DNA of 5,902 nt from JACOXT01 sp964372855 (lineage in GTDB: Bacteria; Patescibacteriota; Microgenomatia; Levybacterales; UBA12049). The notes beneath the pieces are model-generated. The model made no database searches and was not told where the DNA came from. It was given only the letters and a program-made list of their open reading frames with translations. Position 1 is the first letter of the stretch, and the number at the start of each line of letters is the position of its first letter. The translations under genes and the position numbers were made by a program. Location: assembly GCA_964372855.1 (NCBI GenBank), contig CAYJRY010000060.1, forward strand, positions 1-5,902, written 5' to 3'. This document shows, piece after piece, positions 1-5,430 of this stretch.

Positions 1-414
1 AATACATATGGCCCAAGGATGCAAAAAGATGATGGAAGAGTAATATCTAACTTTATAAATCAAGCTATAGAAAACATACCAATTACTATTTATGGTAAAG
101 GAACTCAAACGAGAAGCTTTTGCTTTATTGATGATATGATTTTAGGGATTAGAAGTGCCATGTTTTCTCCTCAAACTAATGGAAAAATATTTAATTTAGG
201 AAATCCTGATGAGAAAACTATATTAGAGATTGCAGACCTAATCATACGGTTAATAAATTCATCATCGAGAATTACATATGAAGAGTTACCTACAGATGAT
301 CCAAAAACTAGAAAGCCTGATATATCCTTCGCAAAAGAGATTTTAGGATGGGAGCCACAAGTTGACATAGATGAAGGTCTAAAAAAAACAATAGCGTATT
401 TTAGAAGTTTGTAG
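1..414 (+). CDS. UDP-glucuronate decarboxylase-like NAD-dependent epimerase/dehydratase (5'-truncated)
   Basis: This is the carboxy-terminal 137 residues of an extended short-chain dehydrogenase, open at the window edge; family members are usually about 310-320 residues. The visible part begins NTYGPRM, followed by DDGRV, ITIYGKGTQTRSF (fragment residues 28-40) and IDDM (43-46). It ends with the usual P-x-TRKPDIS...LGWEP...GL..TI.YF region. This set is typical of UDP-glucuronate decarboxylase (UXS type), a cytoplasmic enzyme that turns UDP-glucuronate into UDP-xylose. The Rossmann GxxGxxG and catalytic YxxxK lie upstream, outside the window, so the exact activity is not proven; a related UDP-sugar 4-epimerase or dTDP-glucose 4,6-dehydratase is the alternative. 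An in-frame ATG at 19 falls inside the conserved NTYGPRM motif and is not the true start. The next gene begins 6 bp after the stop, suggesting one operon making precursors for surface glycans. Confidence 0.88.
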   Translation, partial: NTYGPRMQKDDGRVISNFINQAIENIPITIYGKGTQTRSFCFIDDMILGIRSAMFSPQTNGKIFNLGNPDEKTILEIADLIIRLINSSSRITYEELPTDDPKTRKPDISFAKEILGWEPQVDIDEGLKKTIAYFRSL

Positions 415-420
415 TTTTAT

Positions 421-1665
421 ATGAAAGTTGTTATTGTTACAGCTACATACAATGAAAAAGGTAATATAGAGCGACTCATCGATATTATCGAAAAAGAAGT
501 ATTTCCTAAGATAAAAAATCATGAGATGTACATTTTAGTAGCGGATGATAATTCTCCTGATGGGACAGGAGAGATAGTTAGAAAACTTATGAAAAAATGG
601 AAAAATCTCGGTATTAACACTGGAGAAAGAAAAGGATTGGGAGCAGCGTATCTTCGAGCAATAAATTCTGCAATCAAAGATCTTAATGCGGATATAATTT
701 TTGAAATAGATGCTGATTTATCACATGATCCAAGAGAAATTCCTAATTTTATTAGGAAAATAGAAGAAGGCTACGATATAGTTACTGGAACTCGATATAG
801 TCAGGGTGGTTCAATGCCAAAAAATTGGCCAATTCACAGAAGAGCATTTTCGATAATAGGGAATCTTTTAGTAAGGATAATTACTGGTAAATTTTATATT
901 TACGATTGGACAGGAGGCTTTAGGGCGATAAAAAAAAATGTATTTATTAAAGAGAAGGATAAATTGACGTCGTTTCAGGGTTACACATTTCAAGTTGCTT
1001 TCCTTTATAAAGCACTACTTGATGGATATAGAATTGGACATGTTCCAATTCATTTTAAAGATAGAACTTTAGGTCGATCAAAAATAGCACCTCTTGAATA
1101 TATTGTTAATCTCTTAAGATACGTTATTTTGGAAAGAACCTACGAACTAAAAAGGTTTGTCAAATTTTTAATTGTTGGTTCAACAGGATTTATTACTCAA
1201 ATTACAGCTCAGGAAGTAGTTGTGAGAAGCGGTTTAGCATATGCGATTGCAATTGCTTTTATGACAAATGCAAATATTTCAGCGGATAAAGATCTACTGG
1301 CCATTCGTGATGGAATTGGAGGGGGATTTGGAGCAGAAGCGGCAATAATCTCTAATTTTATGTTTAATAATTTTTGGACTTTTAATGATGCAAGAAAGTT
1401 AAAAGAAAAATCACCATTTATTATAAGGCTTCTTAAGTTTAATCTCACTTCTATCGCAGCTATATTTATTCAATCTTTTTCAATTTGGTTTTTCGTGAGA
1501 TTATTCGGTGTTGATCTTCATATCGGTAATTTTTCTATCCCAACTAGACTTGTTGTAGTTGTTCCAACTATAATTTTATTTATTATCCCTTTAAATTATT
1601 TTATTTACAACAAAATAATTTGGAAAACTCAATACCTTAAGCATACTAGAAATGCAAAAATATAA
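421..1665 (+). CDS. Polyprenyl-phosphate glycosyltransferase (GT2, DPM1-like) fused to a GtrA membrane domain
   Basis: A 414-residue two-domain protein. Residues 1 to about 235 are a cytoplasmic GT-A domain of the dolichol-phosphate mannosyltransferase type: VTATYNE (6-12), ADDNSPDGTG (41-50), KGLGAAY (71-77), EIDADLSHDP (95-104) with the metal-binding D97-x-D99, QGYTFQ (186-191) and FKDRTLGRSK (212-221). Such enzymes move a hexose from GDP- or UDP-sugar to a polyprenyl phosphate; donor and sugar cannot be read from sequence. Residues about 244-405 are a GtrA-like membrane domain, with RFVKFLIVGSTGF at its first helix, NFMFNNFWTF (312-321) before a later helix, and two hydrophobic helices near 340-360 and 375-395. 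GtrA proteins are thought to flip the lipid-linked sugar. About 30 extra residues (roughly 272-305) separate the first helix region from the conserved NF..NNFWTF. No Shine-Dalgarno is visible before the ATG, so translation is probably coupled to the upstream gene. The 3' end overlaps the next gene by 14 bp. Confidence 0.94.
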   Translation: MKVVIVTATYNEKGNIERLIDIIEKEVFPKIKNHEMYILVADDNSPDGTGEIVRKLMKKWKNLGINTGERKGLGAAYLRAINSAIKDLNADIIFEIDADLSHDPREIPNFIRKIEEGYDIVTGTRYSQGGSMPKNWPIHRRAFSIIGNLLVRIITGKFYIYDWTGGFRAIKKNVFIKEKDKLTSFQGYTFQVAFLYKALLDGYRIGHVPIHFKDRTLGRSKIAPLEYIVNLLRYVILERTYELKRFVKFLIVGSTGFITQITAQEVVVRSGLAYAIAIAFMTNANISADKDLLAIRDGIGGGFGAEAAIISNFMFNNFWTFNDARKLKEKSPFIIRLLKFNLTSIAAIFIQSFSIWFFVRLFGVDLHIGNFSIPTRLVVVVPTIILFIIPLNYFIYNKIIWKTQYLKHTRNAKI

Positions 1666-3199
1666 AATCTTTATTATTCCTTTATTTCTCTTAATTTTAG
1701 CTTCCTTTCTCAGACTTTACAAGATAGAAGACTATATGATTTTTTTGGGCGATGAGGGAAGAGATGTTTTAGTTGTTTACAATATTTTGCATGGTGATTT
1801 GACTCTTCTTGGTCCTACTTCTTCTGTTGGCGGATTTTTCTTGGGACCTATTTATTATTATTTTATGGTCCCATTTTTATGGATATTTAATTATAATCCG
1901 TTGGGCCCAGCTGTAATGGTTGCCATATTCGGAATTGCGACAGTTTTTTTGATTTATAAAATTGGAAAAGAATTTTTTTCTTTTCATGTGGGATTGATTG
2001 CGGCATTAATTTATTCTATCTCTCCTTTGGTAGTTGTATACTCAAGATCTTCTTGGAATCCTAATATTATGCCTTTTTTCTCGCTTCTTACTCTTTATAT
2101 TTTATATAAAGCTTTAAATAAGAATAGTAGAAAACTCTTAATTCTGACTGGAATATTACTTGGTATTACAATGCAGCTTCACTATCTGGCCTTATTTTTG
2201 GGAGTAGTTATTGCAGTTTACATCTTCCTTTCAAGGTTACACCTTATCAAAAGTGTAACCTTTACAACGGTTATTTTTAAAGATTATCTAGCGACAATTA
2301 TAGGCTTTCTTATTGGCTGGTTACCCTTTTTGGCATTTGAGATACGCCATGGGTTTCCAAATATCATAAGTATATATAATTTTGTTTTTAAGTCTTCCGA
2401 GACTGGAGGAAGTATAGATTTTTTCAAAACTACGGATAATGTTTTATTTAGACTCTTTGGAAGATTGATTACAAATTTTCCACAACCGGAAACTGTTGCT
2501 ATTTTTACAAGGTTTGATACTACTCTTTGGTATTATTTCACTCTTCTTTTGGGATTAGCAAGTATATTTATCCTTATTCTTAAATGGTACGAAGCTCTTA
2601 AAAAAGATTCATTGGAATTTAATAAATATAACTTGTTATTGATATGGCTGATTGTAGGCATAGGACTTTTTGGATTTTATAAAAAAGCAATTTATGATTA
2701 TTACTTTGGCTTTATGTTTCCTTTACCATTTTTTGTAGTTAGCATATTTCTTGTTGCTTTATGGAAGAGCAGTTTTGGGAAAGTTCTTAGCGTAATAATA
2801 CTTCTTTCCATTTTGTGGCTTAACTATTTGGGAGCTCCATATAAAATGTCTCGCAATAAGCAACTTGAGCAGGCAAAGATAATATCAAAATTTGTTCTTG
2901 ATAAAACTGACAACAAGCCATTTAATTTTGCTCTTATAACTGGTGGAAATTCAGATCATGCTTATAGATACTTTTTCAGGATCTGGAAAAAAGACCCAGT
3001 TGTTATACTAAATTTTAACGAAGATCCAAAGAGAAAAACTGTTACAGATCAATTACTGGTCGTTTGCGAGGTCAGACCTTGTAAGCCGTTGGGACACTCT
3101 TTGTGGGAAGTTGCGGGTTTCGGAAGAGCAGAAATAGTTGGAGAATGGGATGTGTCAGTAGTAAAAGTCTTCAAGCTAGCGCACTATAAAGGCAGGTAA
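1652..3199 (+). CDS. Polytopic PMT/GT39-like glycosyltransferase (lipid-linked sugar donor)
   Basis: A 515-residue integral membrane protein with a GT-C layout. A first helix (about 5-22) is followed by RLYKI and the acidic loop motif GDEGRD (33-38), the position of the catalytic DE in PMT/ArnT-type enzymes. Then come LGPTSSVGGFFLGPIYYY (a conserved stretch at 53-70) and roughly ten further hydrophobic segments up to about residue 394. SRSSWNPN (131-138) and QLHYLA (175-180) are further family-like loops. Residues about 400-515 form a soluble tail with a Cys pair at C472 and C477 and a GEWDVSVVKVFKL end, probably outside the membrane. Such enzymes take a sugar from a polyprenyl-phosphate donor and attach it to a surface glycan, lipid or protein; the acceptor is unknown. 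The 14-bp overlap with the GT2-GtrA gene suggests translational coupling and a shared pathway: the upstream enzyme would make the donor this one uses. Confidence 0.92.
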   Translation: MQKYKIFIIPLFLLILASFLRLYKIEDYMIFLGDEGRDVLVVYNILHGDLTLLGPTSSVGGFFLGPIYYYFMVPFLWIFNYNPLGPAVMVAIFGIATVFLIYKIGKEFFSFHVGLIAALIYSISPLVVVYSRSSWNPNIMPFFSLLTLYILYKALNKNSRKLLILTGILLGITMQLHYLALFLGVVIAVYIFLSRLHLIKSVTFTTVIFKDYLATIIGFLIGWLPFLAFEIRHGFPNIISIYNFVFKSSETGGSIDFFKTTDNVLFRLFGRLITNFPQPETVAIFTRFDTTLWYYFTLLLGLASIFILILKWYEALKKDSLEFNKYNLLLIWLIVGIGLFGFYKKAIYDYYFGFMFPLPFFVVSIFLVALWKSSFGKVLSVIILLSILWLNYLGAPYKMSRNKQLEQAKIISKFVLDKTDNKPFNFALITGGNSDHAYRYFFRIWKKDPVVILNFNEDPKRKTVTDQLLVVCEVRPCKPLGHSLWEVAGFGRAEIVGEWDVSVVKVFKLAHYKGR

Positions 3200-3203
3200 A
3201 GAA

Positions 3204-3434
3204 TTAAGCAGCTAAGAGAAAAAGAAGTGTGATTTGCGATGATTTATTTGCTCGTTTTAATAAGTTTAGAATCATAAATCCTTTTATTTCATGCGTCTTG
3301 GGATTTTTTCTTAAGACTATCTCGTCTTTTGTTTCGCTTGTTTCATCACGGGAAGAAGGCTTACCTTGCGACAAATATAAAATGTCCGCATCTTTATCAT
3401 AATACACTTTAAGAATAGTTTCGTTATTTTTCAT
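3204..3434 (-). CDS. Small DUF2283 family protein
   Basis: A 76-residue protein. It has the DUF2283 pattern: KVYYDKDADILYL near residues 9-21, then a variable acidic loop, EIVLRKN, and EIKGFMILNL (49-58), matching the family's YD.eaD.lYi ... vvGieIl core. Its function is not established; some members sit beside small toxin-like genes, but none is seen here. I chose the ATG at 3434. The open frame extends to a TTG at 3476, but that codon lies inside the likely -35 box and the extra residues are not family-like. The tail after the domain is SSQITLLFLLAA, ending in LAA, which resembles the end of a tmRNA (ssrA) degradation tag. Its stop is 4 bp from the stop of the convergent glycosyltransferase gene and no terminator separates them, so read-through from either side would make antisense RNA. 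Confidence 0.72.
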   Translation of the reverse strand: MKNNETILKVYYDKDADILYLSQGKPSSRDETSETKDEIVLRKNPKTHEIKGFMILNLLKRANKSSQITLLFLLAA

Positions 3435-3448
3435 ATGATTCAATTTAT

Positions 3449-3476
3449 ATATTATCAGAGATCTATAATATAACAA
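3449..3476 (-). promoter_or_regulatory. Likely promoter of the DUF2283 gene
   Basis: Read on the minus strand, TTGTTA (3476-3471) is followed after 16 bases by TAATAT (3454-3449), with a TG one base before the -10 (TGA at 3457-3455), i.e. an extended -10. The predicted start of transcription would be about 7-8 bases before the ATG at 3434. A second candidate, TTGACT (3509-3504) with TAAAAA (3486-3481) at 17 bp, lies just upstream and would give a leader of about 40 bases. No Shine-Dalgarno precedes the ATG. Confidence 0.45.
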
Positions 3477-3557
3477 TGAGTTTTTATGTTAGTCTCGTCG
3501 TCTAGTCAACGGTAATATTTTCAAAACTTCTAAAAAAGTCTTAACTATAAGCTCTTG

Positions 3558-3566
3558 TGATATAAT
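3558..3566 (+). promoter_or_regulatory. Extended -10 promoter, predicted leaderless start for the 3576 gene
   Basis: TGATATAAT is a perfect extended -10 (TG-n-TATAAT) ending 9 bases before the ATG at 3576. No good -35 is found at 16-18 bp; extended -10 promoters often do without one. Transcription should begin about 2-4 bases before the ATG, leaving no room for a Shine-Dalgarno, and none is seen. Confidence 0.65.
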
Positions 3567-3575
3567 GCCCTGGCT

Positions 3576-4343
3576 ATGGCACAAGAAAGAGGGTCAGAAC
3601 ACATAGAGCAAGAAGAAAGAAGTCTAGTGGTAAGAACTGAGCAGGTAGGCATAGAAAATATAGCCTCTGTTCCATATTTAGAAAAAGCTGGGTTTAGTCC
3701 AATGTTACCTCAACGATTAATGCGACTAAATGAGGTTCTAACACGTGTTAGTCCACAAATTGAATCTGTAGGAATTGAACTTATTCCTGGAAGGACGCCT
3801 TTGATAAACACCAGCATAGAGCATAAAGGGGGACTTCGCGCATTTCTTAAAGCTATTCCAAAAGATAAGAGGGCAAGATTTAGTATCGACAATTATGACA
3901 CAGATTTAGGCGTTAATGTTACACTTGAAGACATTAAAATCTTTATGCTTACTAACTTTCCAGATACAAAGGCTACATTTTACGCAGAGGGAAATCCAAA
4001 TACCCAAGAAAAATATGATAATTTTCATGAGGATTTGAAAGATGTGGATGAAGAAACACTTGACTATCTATTAGAAACTGTTCCCGCAATAGGAACCTAT
4101 CAAGATGCAAAAACACTACCCTACTTTGATTTCCAAATAAGAATATCAGAACAAGAAGAACCTTTGTTTTCATTTATTTTACAAGCAGGAATTAAGCCGG
4201 ATACGAGAAGAAGAGTAGTTGCTTGTAGATTATTTCAAGTACACTTTGAAGGCCATCCTTTAAAAGTAGAAAATATTATAGATGCAGTTAGCAATTTATT
4301 AGATAAGGATCCTAATTATCCTTTTTTGCGTAGGAATACCTAA
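3576..4343 (+). CDS. Hypothetical soluble protein, 255 residues
   Basis: I do not recognise this protein. It has no signal peptide or membrane segment, is rich in charged residues, and has a single cysteine (C217), so a metal-binding Cys cluster is excluded. The amino terminus (about 1-25) is hydrophilic and Glu-rich and probably disordered. After it come VPYLEKAGFSPMLPQRLMRLNEVL (about 32-55), a mixed alpha/beta middle containing IELIPGRTPL (67-76) and RFSIDNYDTDLGVNVTLED (101-119), and an end with RRRVVACRLFQVHF (211-224). The even run of secondary structure and clean reading frame look like a real gene. It has its own strong extended -10 promoter just before the ATG and lies 83 bp before the gamma-glutamylcyclotransferase-like gene, which has a separate promoter, so the two need not be one operon. 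It is divergent from the DUF2283 gene across a 141-bp spacer. No function is proposed. Confidence 0.8.
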   Translation: MAQERGSEHIEQEERSLVVRTEQVGIENIASVPYLEKAGFSPMLPQRLMRLNEVLTRVSPQIESVGIELIPGRTPLINTSIEHKGGLRAFLKAIPKDKRARFSIDNYDTDLGVNVTLEDIKIFMLTNFPDTKATFYAEGNPNTQEKYDNFHEDLKDVDEETLDYLLETVPAIGTYQDAKTLPYFDFQIRISEQEEPLFSFILQAGIKPDTRRRVVACRLFQVHFEGHPLKVENIIDAVSNLLDKDPNYPFLRRNT

Positions 4344-4384
4344 TAAAGAATTTGTAAATGTAATTTGCATTGACGATGTTTCTT

Positions 4385-4399
4385 CGCGGCGGCGCACCG
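4385..4399. other. GC-rich block in AT-rich spacer
   Basis: CGCGGCGGCGCACCG has 14 G/C in 15 bases within a strongly AT-rich spacer between two plus-strand genes. It covers the position where a -35 element would sit for the promoter at 4412-4420. It can form only a small hairpin (CGG 4390-4392 with CCG 4397-4399, loop CGCA) and has no T-run after it, so it is not an ordinary terminator. Its role is unknown; a protein binding site is one possibility. Confidence 0.4.
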
Positions 4400-4411
4400 A
4401 TTGTGAAGTAA

Positions 4412-4420
4412 TGATACAAT
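4412..4420 (+). promoter_or_regulatory. Extended -10 promoter, predicted leaderless start for the 4427 gene
   Basis: TGATACAAT (TG-n-TACAAT, 5 of 6 matches to the -10 consensus plus the TG extension) ends 6 bases before the ATG at 4427. Transcription starting at the usual distance would begin at or next to the A of the start codon. No -35 hexamer is recognisable at 16-18 bp, where the DNA is unusually GC-rich, and there is no Shine-Dalgarno. Confidence 0.6.
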
Positions 4421-4426
4421 ATATCT

Positions 4427-4996
4427 ATGGAGAATAAAGTTTTGTATTTTGGTTATGGGGCAAATAGCCAGAGAGAAATGATGGAGGCTATTACTGGTAA
4501 TGAAAACCTTGTAGGGAGAACTGGTGTTCTTAAAGGATTTAAGCTTTGCATTCAGAAGATGAATCAAGTTCCCGACACAGTTTTTCCAACATCTCCAGTC
4601 AAAATATCTCCCAAGAAGATATTAGAAGATAATTGGGGAGAAGATTTTGAAACATATATTATTAAACCAGGAGATATAACTGATGAGGTTGCTGGGACAA
4701 TCTGGGAACTTACTCCACGGGAGAGAGAGTTAGTAAGAGATTGGGAGCTAGTTGATTTTGGTTGGTACAAAGACATGAATGGAAAAGCAATAGCTCAGGA
4801 TGGTCAAGAAGTACTTGTGCAAACAGAAGGAATTAGAGAAGGGCAACAAATTGATAGAGAAGTTGATGGTAGAGATTATGAACCATTTTTAAATAAGATT
4901 GAAGACTTTCAAAGAGTTGCTGAGAAAGCAAGAAGGGCATATATTGAGAGACAAAGAACTAAAGAGGGAGTTTCAGTATCTACTAAAGAAGGGTAG
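4427..4996 (+). CDS. Gamma-glutamylcyclotransferase/AIG2-like protein
   Basis: A 189-residue cytoplasmic protein. It opens with VLYFGYGANSQREMM (5-19), the YFGYGSN-type substrate loop of the GGCT fold with Ala in place of the usual Ser. VGRTGVLKGFKLCI (29-42) matches the strand and G...L.gyrL region, and VAGTIWELTPRERELVRDWELVDFG matches the G.vW.l......LD..E.v segment, so E107 is the likely catalytic acid. Known members release 5-oxoproline from gamma-glutamyl compounds or cleave gamma-glutamylamines; the substrate here is not predictable, and the S-to-A change in the loop could alter it. The last 40 residues or so are highly charged and probably form a helix with a disordered end. The start is fixed by the promoter-adjacent ATG and the YFGYG position. 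A terminator-like hairpin follows at 5134-5161. It is an isolated gene with no glutathione genes nearby. Confidence 0.83.
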   Translation: MENKVLYFGYGANSQREMMEAITGNENLVGRTGVLKGFKLCIQKMNQVPDTVFPTSPVKISPKKILEDNWGEDFETYIIKPGDITDEVAGTIWELTPRERELVRDWELVDFGWYKDMNGKAIAQDGQEVLVQTEGIREGQQIDREVDGRDYEPFLNKIEDFQRVAEKARRAYIERQRTKEGVSVSTKEG

Positions 4997-5133
4997 CATC
5001 AGAGTTGCGAATAGTCTACTTGCTCATTAGTTTAAACTATTGAACTACAAGAAATCTCATATTGCATATTAACAAACTACATTTTAGTTCTATAGTACAG
5101 AATATCGAACTTCCGGTTTCTAAGTGAGAATTT

Positions 5134-5161
5134 GTTAAATGATTGAATCATTTAACTTTTT
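5134..5161 (+). terminator. Intrinsic terminator-like hairpin after the 4427 gene
   Basis: A perfect 10-bp stem (GTTAAATGAT at 5134-5143 with ATCATTTAAC at 5147-5156) has a 3-base loop and is followed by five T (5157-5161). The stem is AT-rich and so fairly weak. It lies 138 bp after the stop at 4996 and may end that transcript with help from the stronger hairpin at 5199-5229. Confidence 0.55.
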
Positions 5162-5198
5162 GAATGACAAATGTTTAAAGTAATGACAAAAAATAAGG

Positions 5199-5229
5199 AA
5201 AACCCCTGCTAAATATTGCAGGGGTTTTT
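5199..5229. terminator. Strong, probably bidirectional intrinsic terminator
   Basis: An 11-bp perfect stem, AAAACCCCTGC (5199-5209) with GCAGGGGTTTT (5218-5228), has an 8-base loop. T-run 5225-5229 serves the plus strand. On the minus strand the stem is followed by TTTT, CC and another T-rich stretch. It sits between convergent transcription units (the 4427 gene and the 5430-5696/5263-5430 pair), the expected place for a two-way terminator. Confidence 0.88.
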
Positions 5230-5236
5230 ACTCTTT

Positions 5237-5270
5237 TATCCTTCGAAGGATAGTCCTTGTCCTTAGGACT
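5237..5270. repeat. Cluster of short palindromes between stop codon and terminator
   Basis: TATCCTTCGAAGGATA (5237-5252) is a perfect 16-bp palindrome. Next to it, AGTCCT (5252-5257) pairs with AGGACT (5265-5270), and inside that GTCCT-t-AGGAC (5259-5269) is also self-complementary. The motif TCCTT occurs three times in the run. The right part overlaps the stop codon of the DUF5679 gene. The sequences may form an mRNA 3'-end structure for the minus-strand unit, or be a small REP-like element. Confidence 0.6.
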
Positions 5271-5430
5271 TGCCAATTTTGTACATTCCTGTCCCGCAGA
5301 CTGGACATTTTCCTTTCATTGCCGGCTTGCCATTTTTCATTGTGACTGCCTGAGCATTTGGATCATCTCTTTTTGCTCTGCATTTTACGCAATACCTTGA
5401 CGCCTTGATTTTATATTCACCTCCCCTCAT
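5263..5430 (-). CDS. DUF5679 small zinc-ribbon protein
   Basis: A 55-residue protein. Two CxxC knuckles, C14/C17 (YCVKC) and C42/C45 (KCPVC), flank VTMKNGKPAMKGKC and should bind one zinc ion. The YCVKCRAK ... TMKNGKPA ... CPVCGTGMYKIGK pattern is that of DUF5679, seen in CPR bacteria; its role is not known, though such ribbons often bind nucleic acid or protein partners. The ATG is the only canonical in-frame start near the domain and overlaps the TGA of the upstream membrane-protein gene by one base (TGATG), implying stop-restart translation. Oddly, a near-perfect Shine-Dalgarno (GGGGAGGTGA) lies just after this ATG rather than before it, with no canonical in-frame start at the usual distance behind it. 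A non-AUG start there (for example ATC, giving IKASRYC...) cannot be excluded. Palindromes and the terminator at 5199-5229 follow. Confidence 0.88.
   Translation of the reverse strand: MRGGEYKIKASRYCVKCRAKRDDPNAQAVTMKNGKPAMKGKCPVCGTGMYKIGKS

Noticed and set aside
1209..1448. Minus-strand 79-codon open frame inside the GtrA region
   Set aside because: Antisense to conserved GtrA sequence, with low-complexity hydrophobic composition expected of a shadow.
3435..3476. Longer amino terminus for the DUF2283 protein, from a TTG at 3476
   Set aside because: The start would be a TTG lying within the probable -35 hexamer, and the extra 14 residues are not part of the family core; ATG at 3434 fits better.
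3520..3545. Hairpin ACTT...AAGT near the divergent spacer
   Set aside because: Only a 4-bp stem with an A-rich loop; too weak to call.
4343..4375. Near-direct repeat AATTTGTAAATG / AATTTGCATTGA after the 3576 gene
   Set aside because: Imperfect and AT-rich; expected by chance in DNA of this composition.
4340..4567. Minus-strand 75-codon open frame across the spacer and the start of the GGCT-like gene
   Set aside because: It overlaps a well-supported gene and its promoter, has no family features and no terminator; it is a shadow frame.
5070..5130. Possible tRNA T-loop-like GTTCGAT on the minus strand
   Set aside because: Only about 4 bp of T-stem can be formed and no acceptor or anticodon arm is present.
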